From Pseudomonadales bacterium (lineage in GTDB: Bacteria > Pseudomonadota > Gammaproteobacteria > Pseudomonadales > Halieaceae): 64,000 nucleotides of DNA. The stretch's first letter is position 1. Every line of letters begins with the position of its first letter. Shown in pieces: positions 8,813 through 17,025 of this stretch. The notes beneath the pieces were generated by a model. That model had not been told where the DNA came from and ran no database searches. It saw only the letters and a program-made list of their open reading frames with translations. The DNA is taken from the NCBI GenBank assembly GCA_024234855.1, contig JACKNN010000001.1, forward strand, positions 124,001 through 188,000. The letters run 5' to 3'. The translations under genes and the position numbers were made by a program.

Positions 8813-10036
8813 TCAAGCGGCCCGGGCCGTCTGCTGCAGTGCCTCGCTTACTTCCCGACCGAATATCAGGCCCGACCTGAAACCCGAAATATCACTACCA
8901 CTTCTGATCAATTCGCTGTACCAGGTACCGCCACGCTTGTCCCCCACCAGCACCACACCCACCAGTCGCCCGTGCCGCAATACGAGCCTGCGGTAGATGC
9001 CCGCGGCCTCGTCACGCATGACCAGTTGTTCCGCCGCAGCGTCCAGGTCGCCGGCGCTGAAAATGTCTATACCCGAGATTTTCAATTGCGTGGGACTGCG
9101 CTCGGCGCGAAACAGGTCGCCACCTACCCCCATCAGGGAGCGTGCGAGTACCCGCGCCTGCTCCCTGATGGGCGCCACCAGGCCGAAACACTCGGCGCCG
9201 AGCTGGGAGCATTCCCCCAGTGCGAATACCCCGGGTACCGACGCGCGCATATGCCCGTCAATCAGGATGCCGCGGTCGACCGCGAGGCCTGCCTCTCTGG
9301 CCAGTAACGCATTGGGCGTGATGCCGGTAGCGAACACGAGGAGCTCACAGGGGAGGGCGTCCCCACTGCGAAGTTCCACGCCCGTAAGCACGCCCGCCGC
9401 CGCATTCACTGCCGCCAGGGTATCGCCCAGGCGGAAGCGGATACCGCTGCCCTGCAGGTCCTGTTGTAACTGCCTGCCGCCCTCGGCATCGAGTTGCCGG
9501 TTCATCAGCCAGGATTGGCGGTGCACTACCGTTGTCGCAAAGCCCAGGGTGTTGAGGCCGTGGGCCGCCTCCAGGCCCAGCAGCCCGCCGCCCACCACCA
9601 CCGCGGGACGGCTGGCCCCGGCCAGGCTGCGCAAATGCCGCGCATCGTCCAGCGTGCGAAACTGTTCCACCCCCCGAATGCCATCGCCGGCCAGGGCGGG
9701 GCGGGCCACTGTGGCGCCGGTGGCAAATACCAGCAGGTCGTAGCTAAGCACCAGTTGCCGGTCGGTGACCACCCGGCAGCGTTCAATATCCACCGCCGCG
9801 ACCCGGGTAGCCGACAGGAATTGTATTGTCCCGGTGCCGGTCCCCGTTTCGATCATGTGCAGATCGGCCTCGACGCTGTCACCGGCCAGTATGTTGGACA
9901 GCAAAACCCGGTTGTAACAGGTATCACGCTCTTCACCGACGACGGTGATGTCCATATCCGCCCCGGCACGGCCGAGTTCCTGCAACAGGTAGGCCGCCGC
10001 CATACCGGCGCCGATGATCAACAGGCGCTGGCGCAT
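8813..10036 (-). CDS. FAD/NAD(P)H oxidoreductase, probable nitrate reductase electron donor
   Basis: 407 residues of the NirB/rubredoxin reductase-like flavoprotein fold. It shows an N-terminal FAD-binding GAGMAAAYLLQEL motif, a central NAD(P)-binding GGGLLGLEAAHGL motif near residue 150, and a second FAD motif (VFALGECSQLG) near residue 270. It lacks the extra C-terminal [2Fe-2S] domain seen in Klebsiella NasB. From its place between the transporter and nirB it most likely passes NAD(P)H electrons to NasA, whose tail carries that missing [2Fe-2S] domain; this is inference. Its ATG overlaps the nrtD stop (ATGA). Confidence 0.8.
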   Translation of the reverse strand: MRQRLLIIGAGMAAAYLLQELGRAGADMDITVVGEERDTCYNRVLLSNILAGDSVEADLHMIETGTGTGTIQFLSATRVAAVDIERCRVVTDRQLVLSYDLLVFATGATVARPALAGDGIRGVEQFRTLDDARHLRSLAGASRPAVVVGGGLLGLEAAHGLNTLGFATTVVHRQSWLMNRQLDAEGGRQLQQDLQGSGIRFRLGDTLAAVNAAAGVLTGVELRSGDALPCELLVFATGITPNALLAREAGLAVDRGILIDGHMRASVPGVFALGECSQLGAECFGLVAPIREQARVLARSLMGVGGDLFRAERSPTQLKISGIDIFSAGDLDAAAEQLVMRDEAAGIYRRLVLRHGRLVGVVLVGDKRGGTWYSELIRSGSDISGFRSGLIFGREVSEALQQTARAA

Positions 10037-10938
10037 CAGGCGGCCTCGCTCCCGCTGCCCAGGTCGCCAGAGCCTGCCGGCAACCGCTCCGGCGCCGCCA
10101 CTGGCGCCAGCCTGGGAGCCGCAGAGTCAACGACATCTGCCGACGAGGCATGGCGCGATCCCTGTTTCGCATAGAGAAATTCCAGTACCTGCTGGCGCAG
10201 ATGCACGAACTCCGGATCTTCAGCCAGTGCGAGCCGGTCCCGGGGGCGCGCCAGTGTCACTGGCAGGACCTCGCCGATAGTCGCTGCGGGGCCGTTAGTC
10301 ATCATCACAATGCGGTCGGACAGCAGCACCGCCTCGTCCACGTCGTGGGTAATCATCATCACGGTATTGCCCAGGTCCGCCTGGATGGCCATCAGTGAAT
10401 CCTGTAGCTGCGCCCGGGTCAGGGCGTCCAGCGCGCCGAAAGGCTCATCCATCAGCAGCACCCTGGGCTGCATGGCCAGGCAGCGGGCGATTCCCACGCG
10501 CTGTTTCATGCCGCCGGAGATCTCCCCGGGCAGCTTGTCCATGGCGTGTTCCATATTGACCAGCCGCAGGTTGTGCTCTATCCAGTCGCGGCGCTCGGCC
10601 CGGGTCTTGCTGCGGCGAAATACCTGGTTTACCGCCAGCGCCACGTTTTCGTAAACGCTCAGCCAGGGCATCAGCGAATGGTTCTGGAACACCACCGCCC
10701 GGTCGGGGCCCGGTTCGGTTACCTCGGTTCCCTCCAGCACCACCCCACCCTCGGTGGCCCGGTAGAGTCCGGCGACGATATTCAGCACGGTCGACTTGCC
10801 GCAACCGGAATGCCCGATCAGCGAGATGAACTCGCCCTTGCTCATCTTCAGGTTGACGTTCTGCAGGGCGCGGAACTTGCTGCCACCGGTATCGAACTCG
10901 ATACCCACGCCGGTGATGTCCAGGTAGGTCATGCTCAT
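10036..10938 (-). CDS. nrtD: Nitrate ABC transporter ATP-binding protein
   Basis: 300 residues. The ATPase of a NrtABD/SsuB-type importer. Walker A is GHSGCGKST near residue 43, the signature is ISGGMKQRVGIA near 140, and Walker B is VLLMDEPFGALD. The last 60 residues are an extra Ala/Pro-rich tail beyond the usual NrtD/NasD end. The ATG at 10938 has GGAG seven bases upstream. Neighbours are the permease 16 bases upstream and the flavoprotein overlapping downstream. Confidence 0.92.
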   Translation of the reverse strand: MSMTYLDITGVGIEFDTGGSKFRALQNVNLKMSKGEFISLIGHSGCGKSTVLNIVAGLYRATEGGVVLEGTEVTEPGPDRAVVFQNHSLMPWLSVYENVALAVNQVFRRSKTRAERRDWIEHNLRLVNMEHAMDKLPGEISGGMKQRVGIARCLAMQPRVLLMDEPFGALDALTRAQLQDSLMAIQADLGNTVMMITHDVDEAVLLSDRIVMMTNGPAATIGEVLPVTLARPRDRLALAEDPEFVHLRQQVLEFLYAKQGSRHASSADVVDSAAPRLAPVAAPERLPAGSGDLGSGSEAA

Positions 10939-10954
10939 AACACTGCTCCTTCGC

Positions 10955-11947
10955 TCAACGCAAAACCGCTTGCTTGTCCCAGCTCACCCGCTTCTGCAGG
11001 GTCAGCATGAGTTTGTCCAACATAAATCCGACCAGCCCGATGGCAAGTACCGCCACCATGATCCTGCCCAGTGAATTCGAACTGCCGTTCTGGAATTCGT
11101 CCCAGACAAATTTGCCCAGGCCCGGGTTTTGGGCCAGCATCTCGGCGGCGATGAGCACCATCCAGCCGGTGGCCAGCGACAGGCGCAGACCGGTGAAAAT
11201 CATGGGTATGGCGGCGGGGATCACGATCTTGCGCACATGCACCAGCGGCGACAGGGCCATGACCCGGCTCACGTTCACCAGGTCGCGGTCGATGCCGGCG
11301 ACACCCACGGTAGTGTTGATCAGCGTCGGCCACAGGCAACACAGGGCCACGGTGATCGCGGAATTGAGAAAGGCCTTGTCGAACATGGGATCCGACACAC
11401 TGTAGGTGGCGCTCACCACCATGGTGACCAGAGGCAACCAGGCCAGCGGCGAGACCGGCTTGAATATCTGGATCAGGGGATTGACCGCCTTGTACACACC
11501 GCCGCTGAGCCCGCACAGGATGCCCAGGGGAATCGCCACCAGGTTCGCCAACAGGAAGCCCGCCGCCACAGTGACCAGGCTGGTCAGCACCTGGTCGACG
11601 AAGGTCGGCTTGCCTGTGTACTTGCGCCACTTCACCGCGGCATCCGGGTTGGCGGCGAGTTTGTTCGCATTGCGCTCTTGCTGGCGCTGGTAGAATTTTT
11701 CCGCCTTCGTTCGCTCTGCCACATGTTCCCGGCCCAGCGTCTTAAGCTGCTCCCAGACCTGTACCGGACCGGGAAAAAGGCCCAGCGAGGTTTCTATGCG
11801 GCTGGCGGAGAACTGCCAGGCCAGCAGGAAGCAGACGATCCCGAGTGCCGGCAGGATCAGCCCATCCGCCAGGCGCCCCGGGCGAAGGCTTGCAACCATC
11901 TGCTCAAACCGCTGGTCCGGTTTACTCGCTGACATCGTGTCTGGCAT
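10955..11947 (-). CDS. nrtB: Nitrate ABC transporter permease
   Basis: 330 residues with a BPD-type permease domain. A cytoplasmic N-terminal stretch of about 35 residues is followed by a first membrane segment, a hydrophilic linker rich in charged residues (about 65-110), then the transmembrane core. The EAA-loop region that contacts the ATPase is around residues 210-240 (VSRVMALSPLVHVRKIVIPAAIP). The family imports nitrate/nitrite, with cyanate and taurine as related substrates; nitrate follows from the neighbours. It lies between the binding-protein gene (29 bases) and the ATPase gene. Confidence 0.9.
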   Translation of the reverse strand: MPDTMSASKPDQRFEQMVASLRPGRLADGLILPALGIVCFLLAWQFSASRIETSLGLFPGPVQVWEQLKTLGREHVAERTKAEKFYQRQQERNANKLAANPDAAVKWRKYTGKPTFVDQVLTSLVTVAAGFLLANLVAIPLGILCGLSGGVYKAVNPLIQIFKPVSPLAWLPLVTMVVSATYSVSDPMFDKAFLNSAITVALCCLWPTLINTTVGVAGIDRDLVNVSRVMALSPLVHVRKIVIPAAIPMIFTGLRLSLATGWMVLIAAEMLAQNPGLGKFVWDEFQNGSSNSLGRIMVAVLAIGLVGFMLDKLMLTLQKRVSWDKQAVLR

Positions 11948-11976
11948 CGTCTCGTTTCCTGGTCTGGTGTTGTCGC

Positions 11977-13368
11977 TCAGATCGTCTCATCGCCCTTCAG
12001 GCCGATAGGGAACTGCTGCAGGTAGGCATTGGGCTTCGTGCCGTCGTAGCTCACCCCGTCGATAAATTCCGCCTGGGGCGGGCGAAACCCGGTCTCGCTG
12101 CCAAACGCCGGGAAGTCGCTCGCCTTCAGGGTCCCCTCCTCGATCAAAGCCTCGGCCGCGCGCTGGTAGATATCCGGGCGGTAGACGCTTTTGGCCACAT
12201 CGAAATACCAGTCGTCAGATTGCGGCTCGGCGATCTGGCCCCAGCGGCGCATCTGGGTCAGGTACCACACGGCGTCGGAGTAATAGGGATAGGTGGCAAA
12301 ATAGCGGAAGAATACGTTGAAGTCGGGTACTTCGCGTTTGTCGCCTTTCTCGTACTCGAAAGTGCCGGTCATCGAATTGGCGATGACCTCGCGGTCGGCG
12401 CCGACGTACTCGGAGCGCGCCAGGATCTCCACCGCGGCCGGGCGGTTGGCGTTGTTGTTCTCATCCAGCCAGTGCGCGGCGCGCAGCAGGGCTTTTACAA
12501 TGTGCACCGTGGTGTTGGGATACTTGTCGGTGAATGCCTTCGTCATCCCGAAAACTTTCTCAGGGTTGTTTTTCCAGATCTCGTAGTCGGTAATGACCGG
12601 CACGCCGATGCCCTTCAACACCGCCTGCTGGTTCCAGGGCTCACCGACGCAGTAACCGTAGATGGTGCCCGCCTCCAGAGTGGCAGGCATCTGGGGGGGA
12701 GGGGTGACAGACAACAGGGCATCGGCGCTCAATTGGCCGGAGGTGTCGCCCTTTGCCGGCGCGTAATAGCCGGGGTGAATGCCGCCGGCGGCCAGCCAGT
12801 AGCGCAACTCGTAGTTGTGGGTGGATACAGGAAATACCATGCCCATTTTGAACGGCTTGCCCTGCTCGCGGTACTTATCGATTACCGGTTTCAGGTAATC
12901 CGCCTTGATGGGATGCACCGGCCTGCCGTCGGGCATCTTCGGCAGGTGGGGTTTCATCTGCTCCCACACCTCGGTGGACAGGGTGATGCCGTTGCCGTTC
13001 AGGTCCATGGAAAACGGCGTGACGATATGCGCCCTGGTGCCGAAACCGATGGTGGCCGCCAGCGGCTGGCCTGCCAGCATGTGGGCGCCATCCAACTGGC
13101 CGTCGATCACGCCGTCCAGCAGCACCTTCCAGTTGGCCTGCGCCTGCAGCGTGACGTACAGGCCTTCGTCCTCGAAATAACCCTGCTCGTAGGCCACCGC
13201 AAGCGGCGCCATATCGGTCAGCTTGATAAAGCCGAAGGTGAGTTCGTCTTTCTCCGGTTCTCCCACCTCCGCCGCCAGCACCGGCACAAAAGCCATGAAG
13301 AAGGCACCGATCAACGGCACAGCCCGGCGGCACAAAGAAGTCAGTGAAACCCGTAGATCGTGGATCAT
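11977..13368 (-). CDS. nrtA: Nitrate ABC transporter substrate-binding protein
   Basis: 463 residues of the NrtA/CmpA family. A signal peptide (residues 1-33, basic SLCRR then a hydrophobic core ending VLA-AE) sends it to the periplasm. The mature protein starts with LTFGFIKLTDMAPLAVAYEQG, the typical first strand and helix of this family, and contains the conserved GIHPGYYAP and YCVGEPWNQQAV segments that line the nitrate pocket. The signal peptide argues that this is the transporter protein, not the cytoplasmic sensor NasS, which is a homologue without a signal. ATG at 13368 is preceded by AAGGGG at six bases. First gene of the operon. Confidence 0.92.
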   Translation of the reverse strand: MIHDLRVSLTSLCRRAVPLIGAFFMAFVPVLAAEVGEPEKDELTFGFIKLTDMAPLAVAYEQGYFEDEGLYVTLQAQANWKVLLDGVIDGQLDGAHMLAGQPLAATIGFGTRAHIVTPFSMDLNGNGITLSTEVWEQMKPHLPKMPDGRPVHPIKADYLKPVIDKYREQGKPFKMGMVFPVSTHNYELRYWLAAGGIHPGYYAPAKGDTSGQLSADALLSVTPPPQMPATLEAGTIYGYCVGEPWNQQAVLKGIGVPVITDYEIWKNNPEKVFGMTKAFTDKYPNTTVHIVKALLRAAHWLDENNNANRPAAVEILARSEYVGADREVIANSMTGTFEYEKGDKREVPDFNVFFRYFATYPYYSDAVWYLTQMRRWGQIAEPQSDDWYFDVAKSVYRPDIYQRAAEALIEEGTLKASDFPAFGSETGFRPPQAEFIDGVSYDGTKPNAYLQQFPIGLKGDETI

Positions 13369-13499
13369 GCGTTACCCCTTGAAGACCTGTTGCATGCACA
13401 CACCGGGCAGTGCCCCGCACCCCCGCTGAAGCCAGCCGGAATGCAAGGACGTCGTTGCCCGGGGAGAAAACCAGTGTGTGAAAAAACTACTTAGTACGT

Positions 13500-13515
13500 A
13501 ACAAAAGGCGTGCCA
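13500..13515 (-). promoter_or_regulatory. Sigma-54 promoter of the nitrate operon
   Basis: On the minus strand the sequence reads TGGCACG-CCTT-TTGTT against the consensus TGGCACG-N4-TTGCW. The -24 GG and its 10-base spacing are exact; the -12 element has GT instead of GC. Transcription would start near 13489, giving a leader of about 120 bases before nrtA. The leader contains several short GC-rich stems but no clear hairpin with a U tract. Confidence 0.7.
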
Positions 13516-13602
13516 CAGAGAATATTCTTTTTAGATTTCATATAGTTAATATGTAACCTGCAGGCCAGGCGCAGCGAGACCAGGAGCCGCGGGCGCCGTT
13601 GT

Positions 13603-13619
13603 TGCACCTTTGCGGTACA
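13603..13619. promoter_or_regulatory. NtrC-type enhancer site, proximal
   Basis: A 17-base site TGCACC-TTTGC-GGTACA (11 of 12 half-site bases match TGCACY-N5-GGTGCA read in either direction). It is centred about 122 bases upstream of the predicted sigma-54 start, the normal enhancer distance, and is one of a pair. Confidence 0.6.
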
Positions 13620-13622
13620 GGG

Positions 13623-13639
13623 CGCCCCGTACCGGTGCA
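13623..13639. promoter_or_regulatory. NtrC-type enhancer site, distal and weaker
   Basis: CGCCCC-GTACC-GGTGCA: one half-site is perfect and the other degenerate. It is centred 20 bases from the proximal site, two helical turns, so two NtrC dimers could bind on the same DNA face. Confidence 0.45.
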
Positions 13640-13651
13640 CGCATCAGGGCG

Positions 13652-14302
13652 TCAGGTACAGGTCCGGGGCCGAGTGCCCGGGCCACGATTCCCGGGGCGC
13701 CGCCGGCCGGGTTTTGATTTTTCCATTGCGGCTATCACCTCCCGGGCGGTGTCCCCCAGGCTGCGGTGCCGGTCCATGGCGAGTTTGCGCAGGGCGTGGA
13801 ATGCCTCTTCTTCCGCGATCTTGTGCTGCGCCATCAGCAGGCCCTTGGCCTGCTCCACCAGTCTGCGGTCATCGAGCTGCCGCCGGGTATCATCCAGCTC
13901 ACGCTTAAGATCATTGAATGTCCTGAACTGGGCCACCGCGACATCGATCGCCACCCTGGCCCGGTCGGCGCTTATATGCTCCGCGTGGTAGGCGCTTACC
14001 CCCGCGCGTATGGCATCGCTGATGAAGCCCTGGTCGCCAGCGCCGGAGAACATCACCACCGGCCGCGGATTGTGGCTGGTAGCGATCGCCAGGCTCTCGA
14101 GCACATCCCGGTCGGGCGAATCGAGGGCGATAATGACCACGTCGGGCTCGTGCTGCGCCACCTGGAAGAGCAAACCGGAGCCTGTTGGAATAACTGCCAG
14201 CACGGCAAAGCCCGCCTGTCGCAGCTTGGCTTCCACCACCGCGGCGCGCGCGCGATCATCATCCACCAGAATGAGCCGTGATAGGCGGGGTTGCTTATCC
14301 AC
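13652..14302 (-). CDS. nasT: ANTAR-domain response regulator (nitrate antiterminator)
   Basis: 216 residues. Residues 8-125 are a receiver-like domain (LILVDDDRAR at the start, Asp in IIALDSPD as the likely equivalent of the phosphorylation site). Residues about 140-200 are an ANTAR RNA-binding domain (LVEQAKGLLMAQHKIAEEEAFHALRKLA...). NasT proteins bind paired hairpins in the nas leader RNA and prevent termination when nitrate releases them from NasS. GTG at 14302 is used because AGGTGA lies six bases upstream. It sits directly upstream of the nitrate operon in the same direction; NasS is not in this window. Confidence 0.88.
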   Translation of the reverse strand: MDKQPRLSRLILVDDDRARAAVVEAKLRQAGFAVLAVIPTGSGLLFQVAQHEPDVVIIALDSPDRDVLESLAIATSHNPRPVVMFSGAGDQGFISDAIRAGVSAYHAEHISADRARVAIDVAVAQFRTFNDLKRELDDTRRQLDDRRLVEQAKGLLMAQHKIAEEEAFHALRKLAMDRHRSLGDTAREVIAAMEKSKPGRRRPGNRGPGTRPRTCT

Positions 14303-14308
14303 TCGTTA

Positions 14309-14422
14309 TCACCTGAAACGGCGGGACCCGGCGGCGAATGATTGCTCCGCTGGCGCGGGCAGGACTGTCATGCCCATGGCCGTGCCCGCCAGAGTTACGC
14401 GATGCCGGATAGCTGTAGACAT
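14309..14422 (-). CDS. Possible 37-residue upstream ORF of nasT
   Basis: An ATG at 14422 has AAGGAG seven bases upstream, the best ribosome site in this stretch. The frame encodes 37 residues starting MSTAIRHRVTLAGTAMG and ends at a TGA that lies inside the AGGTGA ribosome site of nasT. The layout suggests a translated leader or small protein coupled to nasT. No homologue is recognised; the evidence is only the ribosome site and the junction. Confidence 0.35.
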   Translation of the reverse strand: MSTAIRHRVTLAGTAMGMTVLPAPAEQSFAAGSRRFR

Positions 14423-14621
14423 TACCGTACTCCTTGCTATGCATTAACAGGCCCCGGGCCCTCGCCACGGTTTGCGAGTGCAGGGGCTTCGCTGCTCTGG
14501 GTGATCGCAGGACACCGTAGTAAAGCAAATACCGCGCCATTTCCCCGGACGCCTTGTTCGGCGGGGGTCAGGCCCCACACTGGCAACTTACAAGCCGACC
14601 GATAGGCAATACCGCTGTGCA

Positions 14622-14670
14622 CGCCTGCACCCGATTGGTGAACTGTGCAGGCGCGGCACAATCGGGTGCA
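14622..14670. repeat. Two overlapping, mutually exclusive inverted repeats upstream of rlmJ
   Basis: The 264-base stretch 14423-14686 holds no supported gene. Close to rlmJ it has two perfect inverted repeats that share bases. The first pairs CGCCTGCAC (14622-14630) with GTGCAGGCG (14645-14653). The second pairs TGCACCCGATTG (14626-14637) with CAATCGGGTGCA (14659-14670). Only one hairpin can form at a time. A TAAAAT at 14673-14678 could be a -10 element, leaving almost no leader before the ATG. Confidence 0.6.
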
Positions 14671-14686
14671 TGCTAAAATCCGGCCC

Positions 14687-15553
14687 ATGCTGAGTTACCA
14701 ACATGAATACCACGCCGGCAATTTCGCCGACGTCCACAAGCACCTGTGCCTACGGGTGCTGTTCGAGGCGCTGTGCAGGAAAGACAAGCCATTTTGTTAT
14801 ATCGACTGTCACGCGGGGGCGGGTCGCTACGACCTCGGTGGCCCCGAGGCGCGCAAAACTGCGGAGTACACCGGCGGCATAGGGCCGCTGTGGGAATGCC
14901 GGACGCAGCCGGCGTCGGGCACGGTTGCCGCCTACCTCGACGCCGTCGCGAGGCTCAATCCGGACGGCGAGTTACGCTATTACCCCGGCTCGCCGGCACT
15001 CGCCCAACAGTGGCTGCGGCCCCAGGACAGGGCGCTGCTGCTTGAATTGCACCCGCAAGCGCAGCAGCGCCTGAAACAGAACGTTGGGGAAGATTCGCGC
15101 ATCAGCGTGCACACCCGGGACTGCTACGAAGGACTCACCGCGCTCGTGCCGCCACCCATCCGGCGCGGCCTGGTATTGCTGGACCCGAGTTACGAGGTGA
15201 AACAGGAGTACCGGCAGATTGCCGCACTGGCAGTATGCGCGCACAAGCGCTGGGCCAACGCCATCTACGCGATCTGGTACCCGCTGCTGCCGGCGGCAAG
15301 GCAGCGGGCACTGCTGGCGGCACTGGAGCAATCCGGCATGCCCAGGATATTGCTGACCGAACTCACCGTGGCCGACGGAACAGACCAAAGTGGCATGTAC
15401 GGCTCCGGTATGGCTATCGTGAACGCACCGTGGCAAATCGACAACACCCTCGCGGCACTGTTGCCCGCGGTGGCAAACCGACTGGCCCCCGGTCGCGGCG
15501 CGACCGAACTGCGCTGGCTGGTCGAGGCGAGCGCTGGCCAGGCGACAGGGTGA
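14687..15553 (+). CDS. rlmJ: 23S rRNA (adenine(2030)-N(6))-methyltransferase
   Basis: 288 residues of the RlmJ (former YhiR/ComJ) family, which methylates A2030 of 23S rRNA using SAM. It begins with the family's LSYQHEYHAGNFADVHKH segment, has the SAM motif around CYIDCHAGAGRYDL (residues 39-52), and the catalytic motif DPSYEVK near residue 167 in place of the commoner DPPYE. No good ribosome site precedes ATG 14687, and a possible -10 box lies nine bases upstream, so a leaderless or near-leaderless mRNA is possible. It converges with the acyltransferase gene, only 10 bases apart. Confidence 0.92.
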   Translation: MLSYQHEYHAGNFADVHKHLCLRVLFEALCRKDKPFCYIDCHAGAGRYDLGGPEARKTAEYTGGIGPLWECRTQPASGTVAAYLDAVARLNPDGELRYYPGSPALAQQWLRPQDRALLLELHPQAQQRLKQNVGEDSRISVHTRDCYEGLTALVPPPIRRGLVLLDPSYEVKQEYRQIAALAVCAHKRWANAIYAIWYPLLPAARQRALLAALEQSGMPRILLTELTVADGTDQSGMYGSGMAIVNAPWQIDNTLAALLPAVANRLAPGRGATELRWLVEASAGQATG

Positions 15554-15563
15554 CGGCAGCCCG

Positions 15564-16934
15564 CTAGGCTGCGGCCGCCGCCTGCAGGTCGCGGAAACTT
15601 TCCTTCAGGAACTTGCCCAGCGCCTCGATACCCGGCAACTCGGTGGGGCAGGTGATCATGGCGATGCACAGCTTATTGGTGTGACTGACAACAGTGATAT
15701 TCAGGCCCATACCGTCGGTCACAATCGACAGCGGATAGAGGTATTCCAGCTCTGCGCCTTCCAGGTAGAGTTTTTCTCTCGAGCCAGGCACGTTGGACAG
15801 GATGGCGTTGGTCGCCGGCCGCACCCTGGTGGCGTTGCCCGTCACCGTGAGCAGGATCGTCGGCGCCATGATCAGCGCGTAGTAATCCTGCGCCGCCGTG
15901 GTCGACATCTGGCCCAGCTCCGCCTTCGCTGCGCGGGTCACTTTAATAACCCGCTGCAACCGGCGCAGGTCGTTGCCCTCATCGGTGAAAAACGGACTCA
16001 TGATGTAGCTCAGCTTATTGCCAGCCTCGTCGCCCGCTGACTTGAGGGATACCGGCATACCCGCCACCAGGGAGGTTTTGGGAAGTGCGTCCTGCTCAAC
16101 CAGGTAGCGCCGCAGCGCACCGCCGCAGGCAGCCACCAACACGTCGTTGATCGAGCCCCCGGCCCCGCGGGCAATTTTTTTCACACCGGCGAGCGGCAGG
16201 TCGCAGATAATGATCGCGCGGCGGGAGTCCAGTTGCGTGTTCAGGATGGTGCGCGGGGCGGTGAATGGCAGGCGCATCGCATCCTTTTTACCCCGCAGGG
16301 CATCAGAACCCATATGCGCCAGCAGGCGGGACAGCTCAGGCAGGGCTTTGTACTGCTTCAACAAACCGCTGGTCATATCCCCCAGGTTGGCAAACAGCGA
16401 GTGGTGGCCGGCGTGCTTTTCGAACTCGGGGTGGGCCGTGTCAAAATTGAGTTTCCTGCCGGGGCTTGTGCTGAACAGGGCCTGTATCATCTTCATGGCA
16501 CCCACCCCGTCTACCAGGGAATGGTGGACCTTGCAGTACAGTGCGAATTTTCCCCGACCCAAACCCTCGATGACATGCACCTCCCACAGCGGCCGCGACC
16601 GGTCGAGGGGGCGTTCGTGGGCGCGGGTGACCAGCGCCAGCAAGTCGTCCATCCGCCCGGGCTGCGGCAGGCTGTAGTGAAAGACATGCCGCTCGGGGTG
16701 GTAGTCATCGGCGGGCACCCAGGCCGCGTCGGCCAGGTTTTCCGGGTTCAGCAGCTTTTTGTTGAACAGCGGCCACAGCTCGTTCAGCCGGTCACACTTG
16801 CGCGCCAGCTGCCGCAGGTAATCCCGGGATGCATTGGCGGGCGACTTGAGGATCATCAACCCGGCGACGTGGAAGGGGCAGTGGGCGGATTCTATCCTGA
16901 GAAAGCCCGCATCCTGTGAACTCAGCTTTTCCAT
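15564..16934 (-). CDS. Wax ester synthase/diacylglycerol acyltransferase (WS/DGAT)
   Basis: 456 residues, full length for the WS/DGAT family. It joins acyl-CoA to a fatty alcohol or diacylglycerol to make storage wax esters or triacylglycerol. The catalytic HHxxxDG motif is HHSLVDG near residue 136, the N-terminus MEKLSSQDAGFLRIESAHCPFHVAGL is typical, and a C-terminal NVPGS segment near residue 380 matches the family's second conserved block. Substrate preference cannot be read from the sequence. It precedes the CitE-like gene's end by 91 bases but is downstream of it on the same strand, so they may share a transcript. Confidence 0.9.
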   Translation of the reverse strand: MEKLSSQDAGFLRIESAHCPFHVAGLMILKSPANASRDYLRQLARKCDRLNELWPLFNKKLLNPENLADAAWVPADDYHPERHVFHYSLPQPGRMDDLLALVTRAHERPLDRSRPLWEVHVIEGLGRGKFALYCKVHHSLVDGVGAMKMIQALFSTSPGRKLNFDTAHPEFEKHAGHHSLFANLGDMTSGLLKQYKALPELSRLLAHMGSDALRGKKDAMRLPFTAPRTILNTQLDSRRAIIICDLPLAGVKKIARGAGGSINDVLVAACGGALRRYLVEQDALPKTSLVAGMPVSLKSAGDEAGNKLSYIMSPFFTDEGNDLRRLQRVIKVTRAAKAELGQMSTTAAQDYYALIMAPTILLTVTGNATRVRPATNAILSNVPGSREKLYLEGAELEYLYPLSIVTDGMGLNITVVSHTNKLCIAMITCPTELPGIEALGKFLKESFRDLQAAAAA

Positions 16935-17025
16935 GGGGCCTCCGGGCCAGCACTCGACAGTCGAACACTAGCGCGCGCGGGCGCGGACGTGTAGCGACTG
17001 GATCAATGTTTAAGCTGAAAAGACC

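Noticed and set aside
11845..13347. 500-codon open frame on the plus strand
   Set aside because: It lies wholly antisense to nrtA and its upstream region; the minus-strand proteins are clear family members and the product has no recognisable domain.
11977..13368. Reading the NrtA homologue as the sensor NasS
   Set aside because: It has a clear signal peptide and heads a transporter operon; NasS is cytoplasmic.
13369..13489. ANTAR-type paired hexaloop hairpins in the nitrate operon leader
   Set aside because: Several short stems exist, but I could not find two hexaloops with the expected A1/G4 pattern nor a terminator with a U run, so no feature is claimed.
14295..14540. 81-codon frame upstream of nasT on the minus strand
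   Set aside because: No ribosome site at any of its starts; the 37-codon frame at 14309-14422 in the same place has a much better one.
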